A DNA stretch of 64,000 nt from Isoetes taiwanensis (GCA_021234155.1 JAJEKV010000066.1:2920790-2984789), one strand, 5' to 3'. Shown: positions 23,038 to 36,764, counted from the stretch's first letter. A program made the numbers and translations. The notes: generated by a model from the letters alone, not told the origin.

Positions 23038-23832
23038 ATGACATATTCAACAAAATTTGGACTTATTCACATTTAATAGATTGCACTTCAAGAATGCCAT
23101 TATAAATGCATTTTTTTATTCTTCTTTATTGTTATAATTTTTATAAGTTTTAATTATATAAGTTTATCTTTCAATTAAAATTATAATGGTTATCAAAGAA
23201 TAAACTTGATTTCCAAACTTATTTGAATCTATTTAGAATTGGACATTTCAAGAATATAACAATTTTAATTTGTAGTGATTTAACAGATTCAAATTTAACA
23301 ATCATGATAATTAAATGAAAATCTGATGGTTTCATAAGTGATTGACTGAAAACTATTATTAGATTTTAACAATTTACAAACTTTTACACTTTTAAAAACT
23401 TTAAGAAAAGTTTGAAGTTGAAATTAATTAAATGATATAAATTTATTGTTTTAATAATAACTATTGAATAATTTATTATTGATGAAATAAAATATATTGA
23501 CATTTAATCAAATAAACTATTCAATTTTTATTAAACATAAACGTAATCATTAATTAATTTCAATCTAAAACTTTCTTTAAATATTTTGAAAAGAATAGCA
23601 TTTTAATTATACAGAGTTATCTTAGATGAAAATTTAATTCTAAATAGACGAAACCGAGAATTAGTTTAGAAAGCAACTTTAAATTTTAATAAGTATCATA
23701 TTTTTTATCTAAAGATAAACAGAACAAATTATTAAAATTAATAAGAGCTAAAAATACATATAATATTATCATGGCATCCTTGAAGTACATTTATTAGATT
23801 AGAATAAGTCCAAATTTTATTAAATATGTCAT
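23038..23832. mobile_element. AT-rich foldback element with ~200 bp inverted ends
   Basis: The left end ATGACATATTCAACAAAATT and the right end are reverse complements that can be followed for about 200 bp with roughly one mismatch in four bases (CACTTCAAGAATGCCATTAT against the complement of the CATCCTTGAAGTAC region; both then carry the complement of AATTCTAAATAGA). TGAT stands directly outside both ends (23034-23037 and 23833-23836), a possible 4 bp target duplication. No long frame, so non-autonomous. The left three quarters are homologous to 8585-9230 and 15051-15715. Confidence 0.75.
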
Positions 23833-23836
23833 TGAT

Positions 23837-25340
23837 GTCTTATGCATATATCAACTCCTCTATGACTCAGTTGGCCAGACTCCAATATAGTATTCTTGAT
23901 TAAGTTTTCTCTTCAACAGTTCATGGTTATCTAGACTTTGTTAATCTGTTGCAAGCATGAACTCCAGACCATATCTGATGCTATGTGTTGCAAGTGATTT
24001 AGTGAGGTGTTACTTTGAAACCATTTTCCATTTCACACAAATTCCTTAAATATTAGGTGTCTTCTCATTGTATCTTTTTCATCATTAGAGCGGATACTAT
24101 CGAGACTAAAGAAATGTTCATACGGGCGCAAATAAATTTCTTGTTGTTTTATTATTATTATTAATAAATCGAGCTTCATGAGACCCAAAAGTATGAGCTA
24201 CAGGAGCTCAAAGCTCAACTGAAGAATTTACTAGAAGCAAGCTTCGTGACAACCAATCCCACCGAATGGCGTGTTATTTTGGTGGTTTCTTCGTGCTATA
24301 AAAGTTGTTAGGTTTCGAATGTGCATTGTGTCTATGAAAAAAATGTGCATATTGAGCATAGGATATTTTAAACTATTGGGCATATGCGAGGATTTCATTA
24401 ATTGGATGAGGTAATCAAAGAGGGGACATGCCAATACTTCATATGTCAGTCCATATTCTTGAATCGGGGATAACAAAGAGAAAGGTTAGCCCCAATGGGG
24501 ACAACGAGGGGGACCAGGATTAGAATAAAATGGAACTAGAGATTCTAACACGGCCAGGAGTTGTTTCTTTTTCTTTAATCTAACACAATTTTTAGAATTT
24601 TAAAGCTTATTTAACTTGCTCAAACTCGAAGTTTTTTTCACCGGCGTCTTAAGCTCAAGTATCATCGTCGTAAACGGCATTTCGGCACAAGCTTGGCATC
24701 TAACAACCATGTAAGCAAATGTATTACGAATATACTATTACTTTTACATTTGTATACTAACACAACCATGTAGCACAATAAGATTACATGTACTATTACT
24801 CTTATGAATCATCATCAACATGCACTCCACATCCTCACATCGTCATGAACAAATCCCACTCTCGATTGTATAGAAGTTGGATTACAACTCAAGAAGGATC
24901 GGGATAATCGATTTGTAGCAACAATAGTCGGCCGCCTCTTTATAAGTATATTCACTCCGCCTCCTAGTTGGGGACGAAGATCATAGGCAATAAAAACTCA
25001 TGTTTCAAAAATATCCCTTACACAAACATAACATAAAAAATGTAGAGTGAGCATTTTGAAACGTGGTATGCCCTATCGGTCAAATGAAGAAGGAGGTTCC
25101 CTCTAACAAAGACATCAATCCCGGATCTATAAAACAATCCATAAATGCTAGTTAAATAAATCTATGTATTCTTTGAAGGCCACAATTGTCGTGTTGGAAT
25201 AAAAAATAGCATAAATCAATCCAATGAACTTTAGATGAATAAAAAAACTAGCTGCTACCTCGGATGAATAAACAACAAGATCCACTAATAAAGCACTCCA
25301 TAACTATTTACGGAATCACTGAGTCTAAGAAGCTTGCAAG
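23837..25340. other. AT-rich stretch, no gene recognised
   Basis: No supported gene. The minus-strand frame 24231-24476 is a chance opening. I see no tandem structure or inverted ends. Confidence 0.4.
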
Positions 25341-25344
25341 GCCG

Positions 25345-25790
25345 CAAAGATCAACACATGAGCCCCATGTTTTTCAATTTATTATGCTAGTGAAAACAAT
25401 CTCCTATCCAACAAGTGAGAAACATGTATTATGGCCCTAGTTGAGTGTGTAGGTCCAATCATAGTGATGCAACCTTCAAAGAGAAAATCTAACTATTAGA
25501 TGTCGAAAATGACAAAAACAAAATTATTGTTAAAGATTGAACATCAATTTTACTATCTTTGATTAAAAAGTAATCGATAAAGAGGTGTCTGCACCACAAC
25601 AAAGGCCTACTCCACTACATTAGTTCCAAAAAACAAGGGAACTATCCACCAAGGAGTGCCCCATATACCACCATTTTTTACCGACTTTTAAACACATCTT
25701 ACCTCGCCTTGGGGTTGCATCTTTTATGCCTCCTTTATGGTCGCCTATCGAGAGCAATATGGGACCGGCCGCCATAGTTTGATGAATCTT
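25345..25790. repeat. Compound-repeat tail, copy 4 (diverged)
   Basis: Starts at the equivalent of 13670 (CACATGAGCCCCATGTT) and follows 13670-14080 through CATAGTGATGCAACC, GCCTACTCCACTACATTAG and ACCGGCCGCCATAGTT, then jumps to TTTTTAACATGATGTCGTTT at the gypsy fragment. The helicase exon is not included. Confidence 0.75.
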
Positions 25791-26387
25791 TTTAACATGA
25801 TGTCGTTTTCAACTTCAACAAGAATTGCAAGTTATTCTTCTTATTCATGGGGAGCCCAACAAATTCATGTCGCCAAAAGCGAAGGTAAAAGCTTAAATTC
25901 CTCACCAAATATATGAAGAAAGAGAAAGCCGGATTGGCACCAAGAAATATAACCATGGCGTGGGTAACGGAGTTGAATGCATATACTTTTCTTAAATATA
26001 AAAATAGTCATATCCAAGACGGATAATTAATTGCATAAAGGGAAGTATGACATAATCATCTCTAATAGAATGGTTTAGACCAAAGCGAAGCACTCATAGA
26101 TTACTATAACCTAATTTTCTTAATCAATCTCATGCACGATACAAGAGTCATCATAAGTAGACACCCTAACCCAAGAGCTTGAATCGATGCCATTAGAACT
26201 TAGTTCAACAAGAGATAAGGTTGAAGAATTAACTACGGTTTCCTAGAGCCTCGAGGCATATGAGGTAGTAAGACCCTTCCAAATGATACAAGAACTCCTT
26301 ATGGAGTGCACTGAGCCTCTTTTCAAAGATACCTGCCAAACTCCTAAAGGAAAACATAGAACAATTTAGATCAACTCTGCGTCCCAA
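25791..26387 (+). pseudogene. Ty3/gypsy protease-to-RT fragment, copy 4
   Basis: Homologous to copies 1-3. It keeps TTATTCATGGGGAGCCCAAC in the protease region and, at 26313-26410, an open stretch reading LFSKIPAKLLKENIEQFRST and then WKFYGEANNN. LINE-free, giving a second empty site next to CCAAATGGAAGT. A TAG follows the AAC run. Confidence 0.55.
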
Positions 26388-26428
26388 ATGGAAGTTCTAT
26401 GGTGAAGCTAACAACAACAACAACAACT
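26387..26428. repeat. Anchor followed by AAC microsatellite
   Basis: The anchor is followed directly by six AAC triplets (26409-26427), the fourth variant at this position. After it the sequence leaves the compound repeat. Confidence 0.85.
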
Positions 26429-26449
26429 AGCAAAGAGGCTTTGGGGAGG

Positions 26450-29395
26450 CTTGGGCGCTTTTAGGATTGGACTCAACTTAGTATTTGATTAGGGTTAAAT
26501 TGTTGAAGAAAATATTTAGCACACAAATTATTATAAAAACAATCTTCAAACTAGGCATCTAGATGGGTTGGATAAAAGCCATTATGCTAGACATTAAAGA
26601 GAATATGAATTTGTATTAGGCAAATGAAATGTTGATCTATAAATGTTTTGTTCTTTATTGTTATGTTTTGTTTTTTATTGTTGGGTTCCGTGATCGTAAA
26701 ATTCATATATATCTATCTATATATAAAATAGCAATATTTTTTTATTTGGGATGCATAAGCTATTGTAACTAAGGTATTGCATTCCAACTTTGTTGTATCT
26801 AAGGTCTTGCATTCCAAACTCCACATAGAGTGGAACTCGATGCATTGTAACAACACTTACTTGGGCACCTAGAGTGTTGCATTCGAGGAGATATGAGGTG
26901 TGAAGTGTAAAGACCATAAAGAACATAGGCAAGGGTCAGGCATTTTAATTTTGCAACTTTGATATTGGAATATATCTTTTACTTGCATCCATGTCTTTGT
27001 GAGGCGCTCTAAAATCAAGCCAGCATGAAATTTTATTCCCATATCTTGCTTCTTCTTTTTTTTTTTTAAGCAACCATCTTTAGAAAACCATGTCTTACCG
27101 TTATTATTAGTCATGAGGACTATTTTTACCCACTCTTAAGACAATTGCTTGATAAGCACTTCATTGAACACAAAAACGGATATTGTACAGATATTGTACC
27201 AATTTACTAAGAAAACTTATCATGGGCCCCAATTGAATTAGTCAACATGTTATATTAATAATAATCAAGATTAATACACCAAGTCTCAGCTAATCCTTAT
27301 TTACAAATCAATTGCTTGTTTTGCATGCTTAATGCTTTCTTCTATGTACCGGTGCGTTCATTGGTGTCCCCGCGGTCATCTATATGGTATATCAGACATT
27401 TTATTGTAATTGAAAAGTACGCATAGTAAGAACAATCAAAACTTGCTTTTTGTCATTCAAAAAGATTCGGAGTTCCAAAGGTGTCCTTATGCTTATCTCT
27501 TTATTCAAAGCAGAGCACTTGCTTATGCATGTCCATTAAACTCTAGTTCTCGCAGAGAATGTCGTAGGTATCCTGCCTTTATTAACATTGATCATCTAAT
27601 GTGCCACGGCCAACCCATTGTTACCACAATGATAGACTAACAAGCATTAGCAGAACTTGCCTTCTGGAAGAGCAATATAGTCTCTTAACACATGTTGCAT
27701 TAATATTTATTGTGATCATGAAGTTATAAAGCAAGTACTTCTTTTAAATGCTGGTTCAAAAAGAATGCCCCTTCCGCCTTTCTAAGATCATGCTTTCAAA
27801 GTACAAGTCCAGATCTTGTTGCATTCTTTTGTGCTTTGATACCACAAGTCTGACTAAAAGAAAGCTTTCTTGAAAGAAGCATTTGAAAACTGAGAGATAT
27901 CTTGAGGATAAGCTAGATGCTTAGATCTCCCCGATGTTGGTCATCCTCAACTCTTCCTAGAAACTTCTTTCTTCAATGCCATGTTAAGGATTAGAGATGA
28001 TACTTCTAGGGCAAATCAATATCTAAAGAATTTTTTTTCTATAGAGAAAAACAAGAACATTCCAAAAGAAACTGGAAAGTTCTTTCATGTACTTAGCTGG
28101 ATAAAACCAGGACCATACAACCTCGACTCTTGTGGCCTCCTTGAGGGTCTTTAAAAGAATAAAAGGACAACTTCGATAAATATCATAAGCAATCATTTGT
28201 GAAGAAAAAGCATATTTGTGCCATATTTTACAACAATTTTCAATATTTAGAATCTTACATGTCTTTAGCGGGATATTCATACTTGTCCCTAGTTGTATAA
28301 TAACTATATATATGTTTTTTTGTTAGCCTCAAGACAAGCTGCCTATAGATATTAATAAGATCAATCAATCAATCAATCAATCAATCGCTCTTTTCTCATC
28401 AGGATTTCTTGTTATCAGATTTAAATTTTTCATCGGTTAAGTCAACGTAGATATGTGCTAAAAGAGTATGGGGTCAAGAAGTCCGGGCAATGCATATAGA
28501 TGGAAATTACTTTTTTCTTGATCAATGCGGACAAAAGCAACAAGCAGAACTCCTAACAATTGAGCTCGAGATCTACAAGAGTCACTATGAAGTATGAGTA
28601 TCCCCTTTCATCTTTAAAAGAATGAATGCTCAAGAGACGATTTATGTCTTGAAATTTAGACCCACCAAGTACTTTTGTTTATTCCATCTCATGAAATGAT
28701 GTCGCGGTGGAATAGTAATGAAAACTTCCTAACAAAACAGATCTCAATTGGTATTTGGATGCCACTTGTGATCTTTTATTAACTTAATGCCACTTTGAGT
28801 TGTCCAGGGTATAAAGTTGAAGATCCTGATATCATGTAGCAGCCACATAAAGCCTTGAGTTCAGGTTCTCTAATCTTGAGGCTAACCGTGGGCTTGCTTT
28901 TCGGATGCCCATGTAATTACAATAATGATTAATGCATTACCTTTTTGTTGTCAAGGTCATGTCCTGCCAATTCTGCACCGGTGTAAGCATTCATCCGGAC
29001 CTTTTTATAGTGCTCTAAGATAGGCAGAAATTCTTTTGCGCGTGTATTTCAGTAGGATGTCTCATGGATCTACTAACTAGCCTACTGCAAAAGTAAATAA
29101 ATGAGTGATCCAACTATTGCATGTACAACAAAAGTCAGGTTAGTGCCTTCTAGTGCTCGCTACTCAAATGGTGTCTGTGACAGGTTTTACCCTGTAATAT
29201 GGAACTTATGAAGAAGTTCTTTGATCCTATTTTTATTGCATGTAAGTTAAATAAACTCATATTTCATGTGAGTTGAATAAACTCAGTATGCTGCCAAATC
29301 TCAACCTCAAACTGTAGTGTAACCAACCAATGTCAGTTGATCTCAAAATGCTGCTTGCTCTGATTTTTGTGATGCAAAAGCCGCGGATGCATAAC
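26450..29395. other. Intergenic DNA without a recognisable gene
   Basis: No supported gene. Short frames (for example plus 27410-27640 and minus 28023-28280) show no known domain. The one regular structure is an ATCA tetranucleotide run of nearly seven units at 28360-28386. Confidence 0.45.
28360..28386. repeat. ATCA tetranucleotide microsatellite
   Basis: Just under seven perfect units. Confidence 0.9.
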
Positions 29396-29397
29396 CT

Positions 29398-29636
29398 GTG
29401 ATGATCAGATCACAACATACATAGTTATAATCGCGATACTATTGCTTCATGCTTGAAATACAAGTTGTGAATGCAAAATTATTGAGCTAGCAATAGGCAT
29501 TAATCAGAAGCTTGATGATGATCATATCATCAATGCACATGTTTACAATGCATATACTGCATCTTCATGTGTGAAATACAAGCTACGAATGTAGAAAATG
29601 TTTTGGGCTAGTAATAGGCATTAATCACAGCCAGAG
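29398..29636. repeat. Tandem duplication of about 118 bp
   Basis: Two units share TGATGATCA, TGAAATACAAG(T/C)T, GAATG(C/T)A and GGGCTAG- or GAGCTAG-type sequence ending in AATAGGCATTAATCA (ends near 29500 and 29630). Substantially diverged, so an old duplication. Confidence 0.7.
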
Positions 29637-30337
29637 TGCCTGCTTCATATCCGCTGTTAGATTTTGCAACAAAAAGGGAGCATTCTCTGCAATTGTGATT
29701 CTTTGCAAAGTTGAAAGTTGGTTTCTCCAAGAGATCAATCTAGTGTAGAGAAATTGAGGTTTGACGTTCCAAAGATTTATATTTCTAAGTGTATATAGGG
29801 AAAAGCTATGCGGGATGTAGACTTACGGATTCTCTGCATGGGACATACTCAAGGGAAGGTTGAAATATGAGTTCAAATGTATTTTACACGGGAGCTCAAA
29901 TGTATTTTAGATACTAGAGAAATTGAATAGATAAGTAGCATTGATGCCTAGTAAAAAAGGGTTAGGAAGCATCAATAAGATAAAGTAGAGATACCATAGA
30001 TCTGCATTTCATTTAGCTCCATTAGCCATTGATGTACTCAATCCGAATCTTATTTATGAATCCTTTTTATCATTCAGGAGACACAAGTTGAAATTGAGGA
30101 ATAACAACATTGCTAATTTATAAATCGCCCTTCTAGGATGAACTTTTTGATTGGCAATTTGAAAACCTCATCAGTGGAACATCAGATCTGCTTGCTTATG
30201 CTTCTCAAACTTAGATAAAATGAAAGTATAGAACCCTAACCTGTATTTTGAAGGCGCCAGGACAAGATTACCACTGCAATATCGGTTTGGTAAGGAGATC
30301 ATGCTAGGTTTTAGAAAACATTAAAGATGGGACAATC

Positions 30338-33300
30338 GCTTCAACATCTCATACATGCAGATAGCATTAAGTTTTTATCTCAGAACAATTAAAAAAAGTA
30401 TTAGAGGGGGCTTTCAAAGACTAACAAATTAAACGCAGCATCACTTATTCTTGAAGCCTGAAACAAACAGCAAAGAATTCAGCTTCAACATCTCATACAT
30501 GCAGATAGCATTAAGTTTTGTATGTCTAGAACAATTTAAGCCAAAGCATTAGAGGGCTTTCAAAGACTGGCATAAATTAAGCAGCATCACTTATTCTTGA
30601 AAAGGCTGGAAACAAGGGGCACAGATATGGAAATGGAAAGAATTAAGATGAAGGAGGCATTTAGCTCTATACACTTCCGGCAATGGTTCTGCTTGGAAAA
30701 ATACATCAATCTACAATAGCTAATAGAACATTTTTACCTCATTTTTTTTCCAGCAAATGCAGTATCTACCAGCATCTACAAAGTCCTCCTGGCAATTCGT
30801 TTTGGAGCTCCTTGGTATCTGGCGTCTGCAAAGACATCCTGGCATTTCAATTTGGAGTTCTCTGGCATCTGCAAAGACCTCAAACCTCCTGGCTTTTGTT
30901 TTGAACCCAGCTGCAGAGTCGGTGTGTTAACATATCCAGATATATTCCTGGCATTTTCGTTTTTGGAACCAAAATAGACTCATGGTATTTCGTTTTGGAA
31001 CCAAACATATCTCAAGCTGGTCGCTGCAAATAACTGCGCACAAGGCTAGGGCATCCGGAGAAAATCTTACTAAAGGTTTTGAGACTTTCCAACATATGCA
31101 GATACGCTTAGCAAATCTGGACCTCTGTGTATGTAAAGATTGCTTCCATAAATGTAATATGAACTTTTGCTATCCATAGAATAAATTACTACTACTATAT
31201 TTTATCTGTAGTCAGAAATAGATTTAGCTAAAGTACCTTTAAATTGAGTTAAAGTTTAACGCGTGGCTAAACTAAATGATTTTTTTTTCTTTTAGCTAAA
31301 CTTTCACAAAATGAAGAGACAAATATTAGCCATCACGTTCCAAGCATTTTGACAAAGACATTCAATTTATTGTAAATACAATGTAATGCAATATAGATAA
31401 AGTAATGACAATCAACATAATATAGCATAGTTGATGGAATTATTATCATTGTTATGACTTCCTTGATATGAAGAACAAAGACATAAATCAAGACACAAAT
31501 ATACATGGACATGTTCAAAACCCAAAAAAAAAAAGTTACATTATTTTTTTTTCCTCTAATGCTTCAACTTTGTACTTGGAACAAGGAACGGAATGGAAAC
31601 AAGGTCTTTGCGCATGAAGGGGTTGCCCTTGATGCCCGTGAGAATTATATTTTCATGGTTTCATTTTTTTCTTTATTCCGTGCTAGGTGTTTTTGATTGT
31701 GTGAAGCCATGATTGTCCTCTACATCCAAAAGATTCTAGGAACGTATATCCGCCACCAACCGTTATAATATAATTTACATGTTCACTTGTGCTACAACCG
31801 GAGATCGGATAAGTAAATAGTATTTTTTTAAACGTGCTACAACAAAAAGTGATTTTAAAGCTAATAGATAGTATTTTTTTACATCATGCCACATTAGGCA
31901 TCCATGAGGAGATATGACAAATTCCTGTGAGACTTCTGAATGCAAGATCTCTTAATGGAGTAGCCACTAACTAGGAATAATGGCAATATTTCAAAAAGAT
32001 TCAAAACTTGATAATCATACAACAATACAATGCCACTTTTTCTTTGAAATGGATAATTGGATAATTGTGCCATGTGATATTATGATACTTTTTAGAATAT
32101 TCTGGATTTTAGATTAACAATAATCATTTTTGGGCATCCCTTCTTTCCTATTTGGACTAATTCAAATTACATCAACACAATAATTCATAGTAGCAAAAAG
32201 GATGAATCGTATTCTATGTGTGTTTGTGAATTATTGTGTGTACTTATCTTTATATCTTGGTGGGGTAATAATGTAAAGTAAATGTGGGAAGTGGGGTGGG
32301 CCTATATCATGCATATGGGATACTTTTTCCCCTTTAACCAACCCATTTATGTATTTCAAAATCTCAAGTTATGCCCGTGGGATGATTCTTCCCTCGCTTA
32401 ACTGCTCTCAAGAATACCAAATTAGTTTCGTTTATGTCCCTTTCATTTGGTGATTCAAATTCTATCATATTTGAAACTTAAGTAAACAAAATATCCGAAC
32501 AAATTGTTAGATCAAATAAACTATGAGCTCATTCAAAATTTCTTGAATTCCTCAAGGAACTTCTACAACTTGGTCGTTTCCAAATGAATATGAAACCACA
32601 AAGATTTTCTCATGAAAAGGCTTGGATATACCATGGACATGCCTCTGGTTTAATTATGATTTATTCGATTTATGACACTCTAATGATCCAATGGATCGAT
32701 GGGCAAATATGGATTATGTATTTTTTAGAAGAAGTGCTTACATACATACATGTTGCTAATAGAGCATGCATTTGGTAAAAAATCATGAGGTTAACATTGA
32801 TCTATGAAAAAGTTCAAAACTTTGATCCACAAATATGCATTTGGCTTTGGTAAAATATCACGAGGTTAACTTTGATCTATGAAAAACGTTACTTTGATCC
32901 ACAACATTGCATTTTAGGTACTTTTGTTGGCGCCATTATCAGCCATATGGCCACTAGAACTATATATATGCATCCCTTTTAGGCAGAGTCGATCCACAGT
33001 ACTTTAGGAATGGAAGATTTGCATACTTTGTTGCTAATAAAGCATGCATTTGGTAAAACATCCCCGGAGGTTAACATTGATCCATGAAAAATGTTTAAAC
33101 TTTGATCCACAACAATGCATTTGGCTGGTTTGTTGGCGTCATTATCAGCCATATGGCCACTAGAACTATATATGCATCCCTTTTAAACCCAGTCGTGGCC
33201 TCAGGCTCCATAGGGAAATGGGAAGATTGCATTATTGAAATTGTTGATGCAAATTGTCTAAAATCTCCTTAAAACAATTGAGGAGGGTCTTGACCACTAG

Positions 33301-34230
33301 AGCTATATACATGCATCCTTTTTAGGCAGAGCCATGCCATGTGCTCCCCTGGGAATGGAGGATTGCATTATTGAACTTGTTGGATGCAAATTGTTTAAAA
33401 TTTCCGAAGACAATTGAGGTGATTAATAAATGTTATGTATTAAATATTGAGCAATTGCTACTTACTTGATAATGTTGTAAGAAACATAATGCCAATGAAA
33501 AAATGTTCTACAATGCTAGTGTAGACTGTTTGAACAAATATTGTACCAACATTGCCATGCATATCCCTTCAACAAACACCGCAAATCCTAGCGCAAATCC
33601 TAACGAGCAGCCATTTTGCATACATCATTGGATGGCATTGGACATCTCACTTGCTTTTATAACAAAAAAATATCAATTTAGGCTACTAACGTGGCAATGG
33701 GGACAAAGAAATAAAATGGGAAACCATTTATAAAGAGAATAAAACTTTATAAGAAGATAAATGGCCCAATAGAAAAACTATGTTGGGCTAAGTCGATTAA
33801 GAAGTTTCCCACGAAATAAGAATAACCATATTTGGCTAAGTCTCGATTCTCGAAGTTTCAAATCTGCTATAGCCGCCTTCTTCAAGCTCGGGCACGATTT
33901 GGCATTTGACACCCGCATTTGCTATTAGATAATTGCCCAAGTAATAATAATCTGTCGATTTTGGGTTTTGATTCCATTGTGTTCTTGCTTTTGTTTGATG
34001 AATCTTGTCCTAAATTTGCGGATGCCTTCCGCTCCCGCCGCGTTTTTCTACCCTCCCATTTGTTAGAGCAGACATTTACGTACTGGATCCGAAAGTTCGG
34101 GAATTGCATTGCCTCGAAATTCGGGCAGGCCTCAATATTTTAAGCCTGCTGGTCTTTCTTTCAATGATTTACAAAGTCCTTTGGCATTTCTTGAGCTTTC
34201 GATGATCCCACGTTGGGTGATTCCCCTTGA
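30338..34230. repeat. Segmental duplication, copy A2 (partner 1-3745)
   Basis: Collinear, same orientation as 1-3745, about 30 kb apart (starts ~30.3 kb apart). It includes the extra left-hand tandem unit (30338-30480), the minisatellite (30774-30900), A-core (31560-32575) and the nested GCATTTGG array (32760-33430). Similarity ends at TTGGGTGATTCCCC (about 34230), whereas copy A1 continues into a second A-core. Short frames within it (for example 32584-32778) are not conserved in reading frame between copies. Confidence 0.9.
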
Positions 34231-34340
34231 AAATCCATGCTTTGGGGTTTCTCCTAGAAGAAAAAGAAGTTCGCCCTTATACTTTTAAGGAAAAACTACA
34301 ATATACTTTTACTTTTGCAAAATTCACAAAAAATACCCTA

Positions 34341-34410
34341 ACTTTTTAGAAAATTCATGAAATGCCCTAACTATAGGTTTTTAGGGCATTTTGTGAATTT
34401 TTAGAAAGTT
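34341..34410. repeat. 70 bp foldback hairpin
   Basis: The left arm (34341-34370) and right arm (34381-34410) form a 30 bp near-perfect inverted repeat with a 10 bp loop; both contain AAATGCCCTAA or its complement. An older direct half-copy (AATTCACAAAAAATACCCTA) lies just to the left at 34321. It probably belongs to a small foldback element. Confidence 0.8.
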
Positions 34411-34717
34411 ATTATTTCAAATTTTAAAAGACAAGTATATTGACCCTCTACTTTTATTCTAAAACTACTCGGTGCCTTCCAAACACAACTTTTTTTTAAA
34501 ATGCGAGCATTTGGCAAAATTTTTAATTTGATGTGGCATAAATTAAAGAGAAGTCTTTGTTAAGTGACAATAATCCAAGAACTTCTTGTTTCAATTCCTT
34601 CCTCGTCGATTGGTCCGCATTATTGTTACAAAAATCCATTGCCTTGGCTTTAACTTAATCGCCGAATCCCGGATTAAATAACCCGAATCACTTCTCATCT
34701 ATGATCCGTGGTCTTTC

Positions 34718-34942
34718 TCAAGTGAAATATGCTCCCGAAAAATTTGGATACCTTTTAAATTTTACCTCTCTTAAAAATTGTGGCAAAATCTTGTGTTGAA
34801 ATTCGTTTTGCATGTACATAAATTGGAGCAAATGAGTTTGAACTTGTGGTGGATGCATGATTTGGCAGAGGTGCAATGCTATAGCCATGTTGTCCTGATG
34901 ATCTAAAACCTGGCCTCTCGTATGCCGTTTCCGCGAGGCCAT
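34718..34942 (-). other. Unrecognised minus-strand frame, 74 codons
   Basis: An open stretch containing HLCQIMHPPQVQTHLLQF and LREVKFKRYPNFSG. It has a protein-like composition and might be a gag fragment, but I cannot assign it to a family. No conserved neighbours. Confidence 0.2.
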
Positions 34943-35242
34943 ATCAAAACCATTTCAAGATTTCCTCGCTTTCCCCGAAGTTGTTTACGGTGAGCATGTC
35001 CTTCTTAAAACAACTCATATATAATCATCTTTTGCCGCAGTTGAAGATCGGCGAAACGAGTAGAGTTGCGCCGCCATATCCTAGATGGGCCACTACACAG
35101 GGAAAAGAAGGAAAAGAAGAGCCTAGCCCACTCATCGGGATGACGCTTGAGTTTAATGGCCGAGTGTGTTTGGAGGAGTTTTCCTAATATATTAGGTATA
35201 TTTCAGCATATTCTTGGAATATGCTAATAACCCACTCAACAA

Positions 35243-35267
35243 GGGTTTGCCCCCTAGGGGCAAACCC
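35243..35267. other. Perfect GC-rich hairpin
   Basis: GGGTTTGCCCC, loop CTA, GGGGCAAACCC, followed by an A-rich tail. It stands out in AT-rich DNA. It could be the end of a foldback element; a transcript end is possible but has no associated gene. Confidence 0.6.
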
Positions 35268-35916
35268 AAAAAGAAAAGAAAAGATAAACCCTATTTGATA
35301 ATTTCTTAAAGTTGGGGCTATATATTGGTGTGGATTAAATTTAATCTATCCATTTTTCCGCCTACTCTATCTTTAGGTTTAACTAATCGATATCCCTAGT
35401 AGATATGCTGGGGTAAAGGTTTGGCTATTCAACCTAAAAAGCTCGCACTTGGCGGCAAAAAAATTAGGCTAAAATGTTCTTTTTGGGGCATTTTTTCCAT
35501 TTACTTTAGCCAAATTTTCTTAGTAAAATTGCTTACAAAAATATACATTTTAGTAACCTTAATTTGTTATTTTATTTCATGTTGCTATCATAGCCCATAT
35601 TTGGGGCAGGAGTGATATTTTGACCTTCTACATCTCGTTGATACTTGATTTCTTTTGGGCCATATTAAATCTCGTGATCTTTTTAGAATGGCAAGAGAAC
35701 TAATGCATGGGATTACATAGAACAAAACCCAAGCACTATCTTTTCTTCTTAGGTTAGTGATTTGACTGAATGCGAATTTTTAAGATAAAAAGACCAAAAA
35801 CTAGCGAGGAATGATAGCAACCTACCATTGTTAAAGACCATTGCATTTCTATGAGATCTTAAGTAATTTTGGTCATTATAAGCTTTAGCTCTGTGTGATA
35901 TGGAGCGAAATACCTG

Positions 35917-36180
35917 ATGCTATTTACTTCTTTTAGGGATGCATCCCAGGTAAAGTCGGGATCCAACCCTAGTGTTTTTGAAGCCCATTTCCTTTACAAA
36001 AACACGCGATATAAAAATCATCCGATGGACTTCCTTTCATTTGTCGCCCTACAGCATTGCAAGGAAAAAAGCCTCCCTACACATTTTGAAACCCAAAAGT
36101 GGATAAAAAAGGAAAAAAGGCTAATAGTGAATGATTGTTTACGGCTGTGGCTATTCAAACAATATTGTGAGGGCTTTTAA
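35917..36180 (+). other. Unrecognised 87-codon frame
   Basis: Contains NPSVFEAHFLYKNTRYKNHP and WIKKEKRLIVNDCLRLWLF, then a TAA. Protein-like composition but no recognised domain, introns or homologous copy in the window. It may be a gene fragment or a chance frame. Confidence 0.2.
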
Positions 36181-36764
36181 CAAAAAGGAGAATGGAAATG
36201 GCAATCGAACGCGTGTTGTAGGTTTGGGTTACTCATGCCAGTAATGACCGGTTACTTACGGGTGAGGCAACGGGTTCGCATACGAATTTTTCAAAGCCGG
36301 AAATTGAAGGCTGCAAGTCTTCCAAGACCCTAAAACCATGCCAAAAAAAAAAGTAGACCTTCAAAAGCAAGTCTACATTTTTCATAGACTTGCAAAATGA
36401 AAGTTAATTGCCATGCAATACAAAAGTCTACTTTTAAGCATAGCATGCACTTATATCCCTATTTTAAATATTTGTATTATATCGTATTATATATGGCAAC
36501 CATTGTACTATTACGATATAGATACCATATATAATAAAAGAAATAAAAATTGGAGAAATCAAAGAAAAAGGAATAATATAGATAAATAGCAAGAAATTCA
36601 TCATTTACATCTCATATTATAAAGTTTTCGCAGTAAGTGTTGGACCACGCCCTAATTTAGATGGTTCGGATTATTTGTTACATCCGGAAAGGCCAATATT
36701 TATCGCGATGACTTCCCACCATCAGATGGTTATGTCAGCTTTGTCCACATTGTGGTAAAAGGAA

